Positions 23,438 to 31,993 are shown, counted from the stretch's first letter. The stretch is 64,000 bases of DNA from Oscillibacter sp. 1-3 (GCF_000403435.2 NZ_KE159708.1:237090-301089), one strand, 5' to 3'. Notes: generated by a model from the letters alone, not told the origin. A program made the numbers and translations.

Positions 23438-24523
23438 TCAGGCCTGGCAGACAGGGACGATCCAGCCCTTGGTGTCGGCGACCCTGCCCCACTGTATGCC
23501 GGTCATGGTGTCGTACAGCTTCTGGGTCAGGGGGCCGATCTCGCCGTTGTTGATAAAGGCGGACTGGTTCTCGTAGTCCAGCTTCTTCACCGGGGAGACC
23601 ACGGCGGCGGTGCCGGAGCCGAAGACCTCCTCCAGCTTGCCCTCCTTGGCGGCCTTCATGATGTCGTCAATGGCCAGCTTGCCCTCGACGACCTCGCAGC
23701 CCCAGTCCTGCAGCAGCTCGATGATGGAGCGGCGGGTGACGCCGGGGAGAACGGTGCCGCCCTTGTCCTGGGCAGCGGCGGTGTAGAGCTTGCCGTCAAT
23801 CTTGAAGAAGATGTTCATGGCGCCCACCTCTTCCACATACCTGCGCTCCTGACTGTCCAGCCACAGCACCTGGCTGTATCCCTTTTTCTCGGCCTTCTGG
23901 CCCGCCAGCAGGCTCACGGCGTAGTTGCCGCCGCACTTGGTGAAGCCGGTGCCGCCGGGGCAGGCGCGGACGTAGGTGTCCTCCACGTAGATGTCGATGG
24001 GAGCAAGGCCCGCGGCGTAGTAGGCGCCGGAGGGGGAGCAGATGACAATGAACTTGTAGGAGGTGGAGGCGTGGACCCCCAGCTGGGCCATGGTGGCGAT
24101 GGTGTAGGGCCGGATGTACAAAGAGGCGCCCTCGGAGTGGGGAACCCAGTCCTTTTCCACCTCCACGATGGCCTTTACAGCCTGGACGAAGTCCTCCTCG
24201 GGGAGATGGGGAATGCAGAGGCGCTCGTGGGTGTTGTTCATGCGGCGGGCGTTGCACTCCGGACGGAAGAGCTGGATTTTGTTCTCCGCGGTGCGGTAGG
24301 CCTTCATGCCCTCAAAGCACTCCTGGGCGTAGTGAAACACCACGGCGGAGGGGTCCAGGGACAGCGGGCCGTAGGGCACAATGCGGGGGTCGTGCCAGCC
24401 CTGGCCCTCATCGTAATCCATGATGAACATATGGTCGGTGAAGACCTTGCCGAAGCCCAGCTTGCTCTCGTCGGCGGGTTTGGCCTTGGGGGAGGCGGTT
24501 TTGGTGATCTTGATGTCCAGCAT
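23438..24523 (-). CDS. ilvE: Branched-chain amino-acid aminotransferase
   Basis: 361 residues from the ATG at 24521-24523 (AAAGGAG about 9 bases upstream). It belongs to fold-type IV PLP aminotransferases, long (eukaryotic/BCAT2-like) type: RPYTIATMAQLGV, GGTGFTKCGGNYA with the likely PLP lysine, LWLDSQERRYVEEVGAMNIFF and GTAAVVSPV. It interconverts Val, Leu and Ile with their 2-oxo acids. It stands next to a 2-oxoacid:ferredoxin oxidoreductase operon on the same strand, suggesting joint use in branched-chain amino-acid fermentation or synthesis. A terminator separates the two units. Confidence 0.93.
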   Translation of the reverse strand: MLDIKITKTASPKAKPADESKLGFGKVFTDHMFIMDYDEGQGWHDPRIVPYGPLSLDPSAVVFHYAQECFEGMKAYRTAENKIQLFRPECNARRMNNTHERLCIPHLPEEDFVQAVKAIVEVEKDWVPHSEGASLYIRPYTIATMAQLGVHASTSYKFIVICSPSGAYYAAGLAPIDIYVEDTYVRACPGGTGFTKCGGNYAVSLLAGQKAEKKGYSQVLWLDSQERRYVEEVGAMNIFFKIDGKLYTAAAQDKGGTVLPGVTRRSIIELLQDWGCEVVEGKLAIDDIMKAAKEGKLEEVFGSGTAAVVSPVKKLDYENQSAFINNGEIGPLTQKLYDTMTGIQWGRVADTKGWIVPVCQA

Positions 24524-24618
24524 TGCAGACAGCTCCTTTATTAAAATGGTTTGAAAGTTTTTGGCGGGGTTCCTGCATTTATATACATTTATACGCCCCT
24601 TGTCCGGGAAAGTCAACG

Positions 24619-24657
24619 GAAAAATCAGCGGGCGGCCGCCTTTTGGCGGCCGCCCGC
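24619..24657 (-). terminator. Terminator of the 2-oxoacid oxidoreductase operon
   Basis: GCGGGCGGCCGCC and GGCGGCCGCCCGC form a perfect 13-bp stem with a four-base loop, followed on the minus strand by TGATTTTTCC. Confidence 0.85.
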
Positions 24658-24676
24658 AAAGCCTGCCTGCGGAGAA

Positions 24677-25213
24677 TTATCGGACACAGGCCATTCCCCG
24701 GCGGAAGGCCTCGATATTCAGCGGTACGAATTTGGCCTTGGGACCGGCGAACATCTGGGCGATCATGGCCTCGATGGTCTCCGGCTCCAAAAAGCCGGTG
24801 CTGGCCGTGTAGGCCCCCAGCATCACCATATTGCCCACTTTGGGGTTTCCCACCTCCTCGGCGATCCTGGCGCAGGGGATGTAACAGGCCGTCAGGTCCT
24901 CCCGCCGGACCCGGTCTGTGACCACGTCGCTGTTGACGAACACGGTGCCTCCGGGCTGGACACCCGCCTCAAATTTCTCCAGGGAGGGCTCGTTCAGGGC
25001 GATGAGCTCCGTGGAGGCGGCGAAGACGGGGGAGCCGATAGGCCCGGAGGAGATGACCACGGAGCAGTTGGCGGTGCCGCCCCGCATCTCGGGGCCGTAG
25101 GAGGGGGCCCAGGTGACGTGGTACCCCTGGTCCATGCCGGCCTCCGCCAGGTTCTTGCCGATGGCCAGGCCTCCTTGTCCGCCGAAGCCGGAAATAATGA
25201 TTCTCTTCAGCAT
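24677..25213 (-). CDS. 2-oxoacid:ferredoxin oxidoreductase gamma subunit
   Basis: 178 residues. GFGGQGGLAIGKNLAEAG near the N-terminus and SYGPEMRGGTANCSVVIS are hallmarks of the gamma domain of pyruvate/ketoacid:ferredoxin oxidoreductases. It is the last gene of the set ferredoxin, alpha, beta, gamma, with a one-base gap to beta. The complex oxidatively decarboxylates a 2-oxo acid to the acyl-CoA and reduces ferredoxin in the cytoplasm. Confidence 0.92.
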   Translation of the reverse strand: MLKRIIISGFGGQGGLAIGKNLAEAGMDQGYHVTWAPSYGPEMRGGTANCSVVISSGPIGSPVFAASTELIALNEPSLEKFEAGVQPGGTVFVNSDVVTDRVRREDLTACYIPCARIAEEVGNPKVGNMVMLGAYTASTGFLEPETIEAMIAQMFAGPKAKFVPLNIEAFRRGMACVR

Positions 25214-25214
25214 C

Positions 25215-25964
25215 TCAGCGCACCTCCAGACCCTTGTCCTTGATGACGCCCAGGGGGTAGTAGGGGATCATATTCTCCTTCAGCCACTGGACCGCCTTTA
25301 CCGGCGTGAGTCCCCAGTTGGTGGGGCAGGTGGAGAGCACCTCCACAAAGGTGAAGCCCTCGCCGGCCATCTGCTTCTGGAAGGCTGTCTTAATGGCCTT
25401 TTTTGCCTTGTTCAGATTGGGGATGTCCGTGACGCACACCCGCTCGGCGTAGACGCAGCCGTCCAGGGTGGACAGCATCTCGGCAACCCGAATGGGCATT
25501 CCCGCCTGCTGAACGGTGCGGCCCTCCTGGCAGGTGGTGGCCCGCTGGCCGATGAGGGTGGTGGGGGCCATCTGGCCGCCGGTCATGCCGTAGATGGCGT
25601 TGTTGACGAAGATGGTGGTGAACTTCTCCCCCCGCATGGCGGCGTGGACAATCTCCGCCGCGCCGATGGAGGCCAGGTCCCCGTCCCCCTGGTAGGTGAA
25701 CACCGCCTGATCCGGGTGGGTGCGCTTGATGCCTGTGGCCACGGCTGGAGCCCGGCCGTGGGCGGCCTCCAGCATGTCGCAGTTGAAGTATTTGAAGGCC
25801 AGCACGGAGCATCCCACAGGGCACACGCCGATGGCCCCGTCCAGCAGGTCCAGCTCCACCAGCGTCTCGGCGATGAGCTTGTGGATGATGCCGTGATGAC
25901 AGCCGGGACAGTAGTGGAGCTCGGCATCCGTCAGGCCCCGGGATTTCTCATATACGACCGCCAT
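25215..25964 (-). CDS. 2-oxoacid:ferredoxin oxidoreductase beta subunit (TPP-binding)
   Basis: 249 residues. The TPP/Mg site motif YQGDGDLASIG is followed by the NNAIYGMTGGQMAPTT loop, as in KorB/VorA-type beta subunits. CPGCHHG and CPVGCS carry the usual cysteines. One base separates it from both alpha and gamma genes, so the three are coupled. A branched-chain oxo acid is the likely substrate given VorB-like alpha and nearby ilvE, but 2-oxoglutarate cannot be excluded from sequence. Confidence 0.92.
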   Translation of the reverse strand: MAVVYEKSRGLTDAELHYCPGCHHGIIHKLIAETLVELDLLDGAIGVCPVGCSVLAFKYFNCDMLEAAHGRAPAVATGIKRTHPDQAVFTYQGDGDLASIGAAEIVHAAMRGEKFTTIFVNNAIYGMTGGQMAPTTLIGQRATTCQEGRTVQQAGMPIRVAEMLSTLDGCVYAERVCVTDIPNLNKAKKAIKTAFQKQMAGEGFTFVEVLSTCPTNWGLTPVKAVQWLKENMIPYYPLGVIKDKGLEVR

Positions 25965-25965
25965 A

Positions 25966-27036
25966 TCACTGCGCCTCCTTCAAAGCTGTTTTGGCCGCCT
26001 CGATGATTTCCTCCACAGTGGGCATGATGCCGCCGGCGCGGCCCAGGTAGCGGATGGGCTTTCGCCCCTCCACCGCCAGGCGCACATCGTCCAGCATCTG
26101 GCCGGTGGAGCTCATCTCCACATCCAGAATAACCTTCACATGGGGCTCCGCCGCCAGATCCCGCAGGGCCCTCTCCGGGAAGGGCCAGAGGGTCACGGGC
26201 CGGAACAGCCCGGCTCTGATCCCCTCCTCCCGCAGAACGTCCAGGGCGGTGAGGGTGATGCGGGCGGGGGTGCCGTAAGCGGTGATGAGGACCTCCGCGT
26301 CCTCGCAGGAGGCGGTGTCCCAACGGACCTCGTTTTTCTCAATCTCCGCGTATTTCGCCGTCAGCCGCCGGTTCAGGGCGTCGCACTCCTCGGGGTTCAG
26401 GAACAGGGAGTTGATGACGTTGGTGTGGTCCCGGCCCTTTTTGCCGCTGGCGGCCCAATCCTTGGCCGGCAGCGGCCGCTTCGGCACGGGACGCCACTCA
26501 ATGGGCTCCATCATCTGGCCGATCAGGCCGTCCGCCAGCACCACCACGGGGCTGCGGTACTGGTCGGCGATGTCAAAGGCCTCCTGGACGAAATCCGCCG
26601 TCTCCTGGACGTTGGAGGGGGCCAGCACCACCGTGCGGTAGTCGCCGTTGCCGCCGCCCCGGGTGGCCTGGAAGTAGTCCCCCTGGCCGGGCTGGATGGT
26701 GCCCAGGCCTGGGCCGCCCCGCATGACGTTGACGATGACGCAGGGCAGCTCCGCCGCCGCCAGGTATGTAATGCCCTCCTGCTTCAAGCTGATGCCCGGG
26801 GAGGACGAGGAGGTCATGGCCCGCATTCCGGCGCCGGCGGCGCCGTAGACCATATTGATGGCCGCTACCTCGGACTCGGACTGGACGAATACGCCGCCGG
26901 CCTTGGGTAGGTGGGAGGACATGTACTCCGGTACCTCGCTCTGGGGAGTGATGGGGTAGCCGAAAAAGCAGTCGCACCCCGCCCGGATGGCGGCCTCGGC
27001 AATGGCCTCATTGCCCTTCCAAAGTTCTTTTGCCAT
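25966..27036 (-). CDS. vorB: 2-oxoacid:ferredoxin oxidoreductase alpha subunit, VorB-like
   Basis: 356 residues. GNEAIAEAAIRAGCDCFFGYPITPQSEVPEY is the typical PFOR domain I start, followed by SESEVAAINMVYGAAGAGMRAMTSSSSPG and the PFOR_II region to the C-terminus. Proteins of this length and sequence are usually named 3-methyl-2-oxobutanoate dehydrogenase subunit VorB. It follows the ferredoxin gene by 16 bp. The substrate name is from family resemblance, not residue-level proof. Confidence 0.9.
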   Translation of the reverse strand: MAKELWKGNEAIAEAAIRAGCDCFFGYPITPQSEVPEYMSSHLPKAGGVFVQSESEVAAINMVYGAAGAGMRAMTSSSSPGISLKQEGITYLAAAELPCVIVNVMRGGPGLGTIQPGQGDYFQATRGGGNGDYRTVVLAPSNVQETADFVQEAFDIADQYRSPVVVLADGLIGQMMEPIEWRPVPKRPLPAKDWAASGKKGRDHTNVINSLFLNPEECDALNRRLTAKYAEIEKNEVRWDTASCEDAEVLITAYGTPARITLTALDVLREEGIRAGLFRPVTLWPFPERALRDLAAEPHVKVILDVEMSSTGQMLDDVRLAVEGRKPIRYLGRAGGIMPTVEEIIEAAKTALKEAQ

Positions 27037-27052
27037 GGCGTTCAGCCTCCTT

Positions 27053-27265
27053 TCACAATTTCTCCACGGTGATGATGGAATCGGGGCAGATTTTCGCGCA
27101 GCTGGCGCAGGCGATGCACTGGGCGATGTCCGTCACCGCGGCGGGATGGTATCCCTTGCGGTTGATGGCGCGGGAGTCAATGGCGATGATGTGTTTGGGG
27201 CAGACTGCGGCGCACAGCTCGCAGCCCTTGCAGCGGTCGGAATCAAATGTGATCTTGGCAGCCAT
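27053..27265 (-). CDS. 2[4Fe-4S] ferredoxin-type delta subunit
   Basis: 70 residues with two clusters: CKGCELCAAVCP and CIACASCAKICP, separated by ~25 residues. It is the electron-transfer subunit of the 2-oxoacid oxidoreductase encoded directly downstream and passes electrons to free ferredoxin. SD GAGGAGG upstream of ATG. It follows the ParA-like ATPase gene closely. Confidence 0.93.
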   Translation of the reverse strand: MAAKITFDSDRCKGCELCAAVCPKHIIAIDSRAINRKGYHPAAVTDIAQCIACASCAKICPDSIITVEKL

Positions 27266-27293
27266 GGTGAAGCCTCCTCTCGATTCTCGTGGG

Positions 27294-27974
27294 TCATTCC
27301 CAGGGTTTTTTCATGTGGATGGTGATGGGGAACACCGGCGCGTCCAGCCCGGTGAGGCCGGGGGCCAGCCGTTTTTCCGCCGTGTGGCAGAGCACCGGGA
27401 GGCCGGTTTCCCGGGACACCGCCGCCGCCAGGGCCGCGCCTTTGCGGATGTCGGCCGCGGTGGTCTCGCCACACAGGTGGGTGTTGTTCACCAGGGCGGA
27501 GCAGGTGAGGCCGGTGGTCTGCTCAATGGCCCGCAGGCAGGCGGCGGCGGTCTCCGCCGTCCGGACCTCGGGGCGGTTGGCGTTGAGCACGTAGAGGAGC
27601 TGGCAGTCCTCCTGGAGGAGCTTTGGCTGGAACCGGGCCAGCGCCCGGGCCCCCGCCGGATCGCCGCCGATGTCCAGCACGCCCCGGACGCTTCGGTCCT
27701 CCAGAACGGTCAGGAGCTCCGCCGGAACGGCGGGCACGTCGGCATCCACGCAGGCCTGGGGGGCGGCGATCAGGCGGACGCCCGCCTCCTCCAGCAGCGC
27801 CTTTCGCTCCCGGGAGCGGAAATAGGGATTGACGTTGTCCAGGTCCGCCAGCATCACCTGCGCTCCCTCCGCGGCCAGGGACAGGGCCAGGTTTACGGCG
27901 AACTCCGTCTTGCCGGTGCCGTAGTGCCCGGTGAGGATGGTGATGCGGCGGGTGCAGATCCCGGCGGCAGTCAA
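27294..27974 (-). CDS. ParA/MinD-like P-loop ATPase
   Basis: 226 residues from TTG 27974 (AAGGAGG 8 bases upstream; the TTG at 27992 overlaps the SD). It starts RRITILTGHYGTGKTEFAVNLAL, a P-loop reading GHYGTGKT instead of KGGxGKT. It also has LADLDNVNPYF and VLDIGGDPAGARAL as switch II-type motif. It belongs to the SIMIBI class but is not a chromosome-segregation ParA. It is the first gene of the 2-oxoacid oxidoreductase operon, so it may help assemble or insert Fe-S clusters or otherwise mature the complex. That role is inferred only from position. Confidence 0.8.
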   Translation of the reverse strand: MTAAGICTRRITILTGHYGTGKTEFAVNLALSLAAEGAQVMLADLDNVNPYFRSRERKALLEEAGVRLIAAPQACVDADVPAVPAELLTVLEDRSVRGVLDIGGDPAGARALARFQPKLLQEDCQLLYVLNANRPEVRTAETAAACLRAIEQTTGLTCSALVNNTHLCGETTAADIRKGAALAAAVSRETGLPVLCHTAEKRLAPGLTGLDAPVFPITIHMKKPWE

Positions 27975-28020
27975 GGGCGTCGCCTCCTTCAAAATACGTT
28001 GTATTATTTCTTTGTGCGAT

Positions 28021-28100
28021 GTATGATGTCATTGTACTTCCGAAAAGATGTGATGTCAAGGGGCTTCTTGTATTTTTATGAAAAATAAGGTATGATGTCA
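28021..28100. promoter_or_regulatory. Triple TGATGTCA operator-like motif between divergent genes
   Basis: (A/G)T(A/G)TGATGTCA occurs three times in the same direction (28021-28031, 28048-28058, 28090-28100). The core TGA-TG-TCA has palindromic ends. The motif lies between the ATPase/vor operon (leftward) and a FadR-type regulator (rightward), where a GntR-family operator is expected. Confidence 0.6.
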
Positions 28101-28140
28101 CAAAACGTATATGGACAACTACCGGAAGGAGAGACGGATG

Positions 28141-28815
28141 ATGGAACGAAAAAAAGCGAAGCTTTCAGAGCAGACATCGGACCGCCTGTATGAGATGATC
28201 GTGGACGAGCACCGCTATGTGCCGGGCAGCAAGCTGCCAAACGAAAACGAGCTCAGCGGGGAGCTGGGCGTCAGCCGCACTACGCTGCGGGAGGCGATTT
28301 CCTTCCTGGCGGCCCAGGGGGTGCTGGAGATCCGCCGGGGAAAGGGCACCTTTGTGGCGGAAAGCCTGCCGGCCGAGGGGCTGGACCTGACGGCCCTGGC
28401 GGGGGTGCGGTCCCGTGTGCGGGCCAAGGATCTCTTTGAGATGCGGCTGATCTTTGAGCCGGCCACCGTGGCCCTGGCCTGCCAGCGCGCCAGCGACGAG
28501 GAGCTGCGGCTGATCGAAAAAAAGGCCCAGCGGGTGGAGGAGACCGCCGCCGCTGGCGGGGACTGGCCCCTGGCGGACCAGGAGTTCCACTGGGCCATAA
28601 TCAAGGCGTCCCACAATGAGTATATGCGCCGCCTGTACCCCATCATCAACAGCGCCGTCAACGAGATTCTGCAGATTTCGCAAAACCGCCAGCAGATGCA
28701 GGACATCGCTCTGCGGGACAACCGGATGATCCTGGAGTTCCTCTTACGAAGGGACGAGGCCGGGGCCCGATATGCCATGAGCATCCATATGAAACACCTC
28801 ATCAGCACCCTGTAA
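28141..28815 (+). CDS. FadR-type GntR-family regulator
   Basis: 224 residues from ATG 28141 (AGGAGA 8 bases upstream; ATG 28138 also possible). An N-terminal winged helix (LYEMIVDEHRYVPGSKLPNENELSGELGVSRTTLREAISFLAAQGVLEIRRGKGTFV) matches GntR. An all-helical FCD domain follows, with MRLIFEP, the DQEFHWAIIKASHN motif and a C-terminal HMKHL; Asp/His residues there normally bind a metal and the effector acid. It is divergent from the 2-oxoacid oxidoreductase operon and likely represses it and itself through the TGATGTCA motifs. Confidence 0.88.
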   Translation: MERKKAKLSEQTSDRLYEMIVDEHRYVPGSKLPNENELSGELGVSRTTLREAISFLAAQGVLEIRRGKGTFVAESLPAEGLDLTALAGVRSRVRAKDLFEMRLIFEPATVALACQRASDEELRLIEKKAQRVEETAAAGGDWPLADQEFHWAIIKASHNEYMRRLYPIINSAVNEILQISQNRQQMQDIALRDNRMILEFLLRRDEAGARYAMSIHMKHLISTL

Positions 28816-29139
28816 GGGCGCTTGTCTGCCAAAACGGAATTGTATATTCTGCACAATGGACTGTTGCCAGAGCGGGGATAAAATACGTCATGACGCATGG
28901 AAAATGTGGAAAAATTCGTCAAATCCCACAAATGATTTGCGCTTATTCACAAATTGTACACAAATTGAGCGATACCCTCTTAACAAATTTGAAACGAGCG
29001 TGTATAATAGCGCCGTAAACAAGTGAATTGCGGGAAAGGGGGTACCCCCTTTCTCCGTCCCGGAGGGGCGGAGAAGGGCGGCTGTGCCCCGCAGCGGCAG
29101 GGCCGCCGGGACTCCGGCGGCCGCGGGAGGAACCGCCAT
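28816..29139 (+). promoter_or_regulatory. Promoter and GC-hairpin leader before the 29140 gene
   Basis: A 324-bp gap. A good promoter is present: TTAACA (28980-28985), 17-bp spacer, TATAAT (29003-29008). The transcribed leader (29023-29130) is packed with GC stem-loops (GGGGGTACCCCC; TCTCCGTCCC...GGGCGGAGA; GGCGGCC...GGCCGCC), ending just before GGGAGG and the ATG. The first part, up to 28970, shows AT-rich sequence without other signals. Confidence 0.6.
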
Positions 29140-29520
29140 ATGAAATTTTGTCCCTTAAAGACGGCGGCCGGTGAGCCGGCCGCCCTGGCGGCGGAGTACC
29201 GGACCGCCAGAAAGACCGACGTATTCCGCCTGGGAGAGCGGCACCTGTTTTTCCGGAAGCGGATGACGGCCTATTACGTCTCCTACGGCGAGATCGACCG
29301 CTTTTTCCGCCGGGTGCTGATGGTGCCCGTGCGGGTCTCCTGCTGCGGCGGCGAGATGGCGGTGGAGCACATTGTGCTCTGCTCCGGCGGAGAGGAGCTG
29401 GCCGTGGTTCTGCTGGCGGACCCCCGCACGGCCTCCTCTGTCATGGAGGCGCTGAAAGAGCGGGCGCCCCACGCGGAGTGCGTGAAGCCCCCCGACCGGG
29501 ACGGAGGAGAGAATGGATAA
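29140..29520 (+). CDS. Unknown protein, possible PH-like fold
   Basis: 126 residues from ATG 29140 (GGAGG 9 bases upstream). The sequence has a repeated strand-like pattern (TDVFRLGERHLFFRKRMTAYYVSYGEIDRFFRRVLMVPVRVSCCGGEMAVEHIVLC), reminiscent of small PH-like domain proteins, with a Glu/Arg-rich C-terminus. No signal peptide or membrane segment. It overlaps the next gene by 8 bp, so the two are coupled. No family recognised with certainty. Confidence 0.7.
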   Translation: MKFCPLKTAAGEPAALAAEYRTARKTDVFRLGERHLFFRKRMTAYYVSYGEIDRFFRRVLMVPVRVSCCGGEMAVEHIVLCSGGEELAVVLLADPRTASSVMEALKERAPHAECVKPPDRDGGENG

Positions 29521-30016
29521 GAACGAGGCCCTGGAAAAGCTGCTCAGCGCCTATTCCCACAGCTACGACATCCTTCGGGATGTGGAGGCGGAGGGCGGAC
29601 GCTACCCCGCCGCGGCGTTTTTCTACCTGCGGGATGAGCACTACCTGATCCGCCGGGATAAGCAGTTCTATGCCACGGAGCAGCACGACTATACATATTT
29701 CTATTTGACGGACCGCCTGGACGCGGAGACGCTGCGGCGGCAGATCGAGCGCTCCAAGGCGGCGGGCATGAAGGAGATCAAGCCCCACAAGGAGCACATG
29801 TGCTCCTACGTCACGCTGGTGATTCTGGCGGACGAGATCGACCCGGAGGCGAAGAAGCTCATCAAGCGGACCCGCTTCCAGAAAAACTTTCGGCTGGCAC
29901 TCCATGGCTGGATGGAGTATCACATAGCTGCAATGGAATGTTCGACATTGAGCTTCCTCTCCAATCCAGCCGGGAGAGCGGCTCGCAAGACCCTGGAGGA
30001 CAACTTCGGGGAGTAG
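29513..30016 (+). CDS. Unknown cytoplasmic protein
   Basis: 167 residues. Start ATG 29513 overlaps the previous gene by 8 bp, with GGAGGAGAG upstream. The protein is rich in Tyr and charged residues (SHSYDILRDVEAEGGRYPAAAFFYLRDEHYLIRRDKQFYATEQHDYTYFYL) and resembles small proteins of unknown function common in Clostridia. No catalytic motif or membrane segment is evident. It is probably translated together with the 29140 gene. Confidence 0.7.
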   Translation: MDKNEALEKLLSAYSHSYDILRDVEAEGGRYPAAAFFYLRDEHYLIRRDKQFYATEQHDYTYFYLTDRLDAETLRRQIERSKAAGMKEIKPHKEHMCSYVTLVILADEIDPEAKKLIKRTRFQKNFRLALHGWMEYHIAAMECSTLSFLSNPAGRAARKTLEDNFGE

Positions 30017-30029
30017 GAACCTTTGAATA

Positions 30030-30162
30030 AATCCCCGCGCGCATTTTCACGCCGTAAATTTCCCCTGTCTGCGTGAGGAAAACTTGAAATACATAGAGTA
30101 TTCCAGCGTTTTCCCTTCCTGCTGAAGAGAATTTCTGACGTAAATCTGTGCGCGTTGATTTC
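30030..30162. repeat. Imperfect long inverted repeat between genes
   Basis: Sequence near 30030-30060 (AAATCCCCGCGCGCATTTTC) is partly complementary to 30129-30162 (GTAAATCTGTGCGCGTTGAT), and an inner pair GAGGAAAAC / GTTTTCCC continues the fold. It lies upstream of cstA and may be a decayed palindromic repeat or leader structure. Confidence 0.3.
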
Positions 30163-30203
30163 ATCAGAGCTTCCTAAAATAAGAAGGGAGAGTGTACCTA
30201 GCA

Positions 30204-31892
30204 ATGAATGGTCTGTTACTTCTGATCATAAGCGTTGCTGTGCTGGTCTGCGGCTACATCTTCTATGGCCGCTGGCTGTGCAAGCAGTGGGGCGTCGGCG
30301 AAAACGACAAGCCCACCCCCGCCCATACCATGGAGGACGGCGTCGACTATGTCCCCGCCAAGGCCCCCATCCTGATGGGCCACCACTTCTCGTCCATCGC
30401 CGGCGCCGGCCCCATCACCGGCCCCATCAACGCCGCCGGCTTCGGATGGCTTGCCTGCACGCTGTGGATTCTCATCGGCGGTATTTTCTTCGGCGGCGTC
30501 CATGACTTCGGCGCCCTGTTCGCCTCCGTCCGCCACGGCGGCAAGTCCATCGGCGAGATCATCTCCACCAACATGAGCAAGCGGGCCAAGATGCTGTTCC
30601 TGGTCTTTGCCTACCTGACGCTGATTCTGGTGGTGGCGGCCTTCGCCTCCATCGTGGCCGGCACCTTCGGCGCCACCTTCACCGAAAGCGGCGCTGTGGA
30701 CTACGCCGCCTCCGAGGCCAACGCCCGTGTGGCCATGGTCTCTTTGCTGTTCATCCTGATCGCCATCGTCTTCGGCTTCCTGGTGTACCGCCGGAACGCC
30801 CCCATGAGCGTGGCCAGCGTCATCGGCATCGTCGCCATTGTGGTGATTATCGCCATCGGCATGAACTTCCACCCCATCTATCTGAGCAAGTCCGCCTGGA
30901 TGTGGATCTGCGGCGTGTACATTGCCGTTGCCTCCGTCACCCCTGTTTGGATTCTGCTCCAGCCCCGTGACTACCTGAGCTCCTTCCTGCTGTACGCCAT
31001 GCTGGCCGTGGCCGTGGTGGGTGTTGTTCTGGCGCATCCGGATATGAGCACCATGCCCGCGGTGGAGCTTGCTCCCGCCGCCGGCCCCATCTTCCCCGTG
31101 CTGTTCACCACCATCGCCTGCGGCGCCATCTCCGGCTTCCACTCGCTGGTCTCGTCAGGCACCACCTCCAAGCAGCTGGACAAGGAAACCGACGCGAAGC
31201 CCATCGCCTACGGCGGCATGCTGCTGGAGTGCGTTCTGGCCATCCTGACCCTGTGCGCTGTGGCCTATGCCAAGGTCTATGATCTCTCCGGCGCCACCAA
31301 CATCTTCGGCGGCGGTCTGGCCCATATGATCGACGACACCATTCCCGGCACCTATAATATCCTGTTCACCCTGCTGGTACTGACCTACTCCGCCTTCTGC
31401 CTGACCTCTCTGGACACCGCCACCCGTCTGGCCCGGTTCATGTTCCAGGAGTTCTGGCTGGACGGCAGCAAGGGCGAGACCCCCGAGAACGTCACCGGCT
31501 ACAAGAAGGTCCTGTCCAACATGTATGTCTCCACCGCCATCACCGTGGTGCTGGGCGTGGTGCTGGGCCTGAACGGCTATGAGAAGATCTGGGCGCTCTT
31601 CGGCTCCGCCAACCAGCTGCTGGCCGCGCTGGGTCTGCTGGCCGTGGCCACCTGGCTGGGCAACATCGGCAAGAACAACAAGATGTTCCTGATCCCCATG
31701 TTCTTCATGCTGGTTGTCACCATCGCCTCTCTGATTATCAACAGCATGAACCAGGTGAAGCTGATCTCCGCCGGCGGCGCCGACTGGGGCCCCTATGTGC
31801 AGGCCATCCTGGGCGTACTGCTGGTGGTTCTGGCGGTGATCCTTGCCATCGAGGGTATTTCCACCATCTTCAAGCAGAAGCAGAGGGCTTGA
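30204..31892 (+). CDS. cstA: CstA-family carbon-starvation transporter
   Basis: 562 residues from ATG 30204; a GTG at 30192 overlaps the GGGAGAG SD. About 15 hydrophobic segments. Family marks include GYIFYGRWLCKQWGV, the conserved PAKAPILMGHHFSSIAGAGPITGP and VHDFGALFASVRHGGKSIGEI near the N-terminus. CstA/BtsT proteins import pyruvate or peptides; which one applies here is unknown. The length is shorter than E. coli CstA (~700) but normal for the clostridial branch. It is transcribed alone, with its own terminator. Confidence 0.9.
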   Translation: MNGLLLLIISVAVLVCGYIFYGRWLCKQWGVGENDKPTPAHTMEDGVDYVPAKAPILMGHHFSSIAGAGPITGPINAAGFGWLACTLWILIGGIFFGGVHDFGALFASVRHGGKSIGEIISTNMSKRAKMLFLVFAYLTLILVVAAFASIVAGTFGATFTESGAVDYAASEANARVAMVSLLFILIAIVFGFLVYRRNAPMSVASVIGIVAIVVIIAIGMNFHPIYLSKSAWMWICGVYIAVASVTPVWILLQPRDYLSSFLLYAMLAVAVVGVVLAHPDMSTMPAVELAPAAGPIFPVLFTTIACGAISGFHSLVSSGTTSKQLDKETDAKPIAYGGMLLECVLAILTLCAVAYAKVYDLSGATNIFGGGLAHMIDDTIPGTYNILFTLLVLTYSAFCLTSLDTATRLARFMFQEFWLDGSKGETPENVTGYKKVLSNMYVSTAITVVLGVVLGLNGYEKIWALFGSANQLLAALGLLAVATWLGNIGKNNKMFLIPMFFMLVVTIASLIINSMNQVKLISAGGADWGPYVQAILGVLLVVLAVILAIEGISTIFKQKQRA

Positions 31893-31947
31893 TCGGCCTG
31901 CTGCGAAACGGCGGAGTTTTGCCAGTCTCCGCTGTGACAAGCGAATG

Positions 31948-31981
31948 AAAAAGGACTGCCGCTTTGCGGCAGTCCTTTTTT
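31948..31981 (+). terminator. Terminator of cstA
   Basis: AAAAAGGACTGCCGC and GCGGCAGTCCTTTTTT form a strong stem with TTT loop and T-run, 55 bp past the stop. The A-run on the other side could also serve the minus strand. Confidence 0.9.
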
Positions 31982-31993
31982 GCGGGCGCGGAG

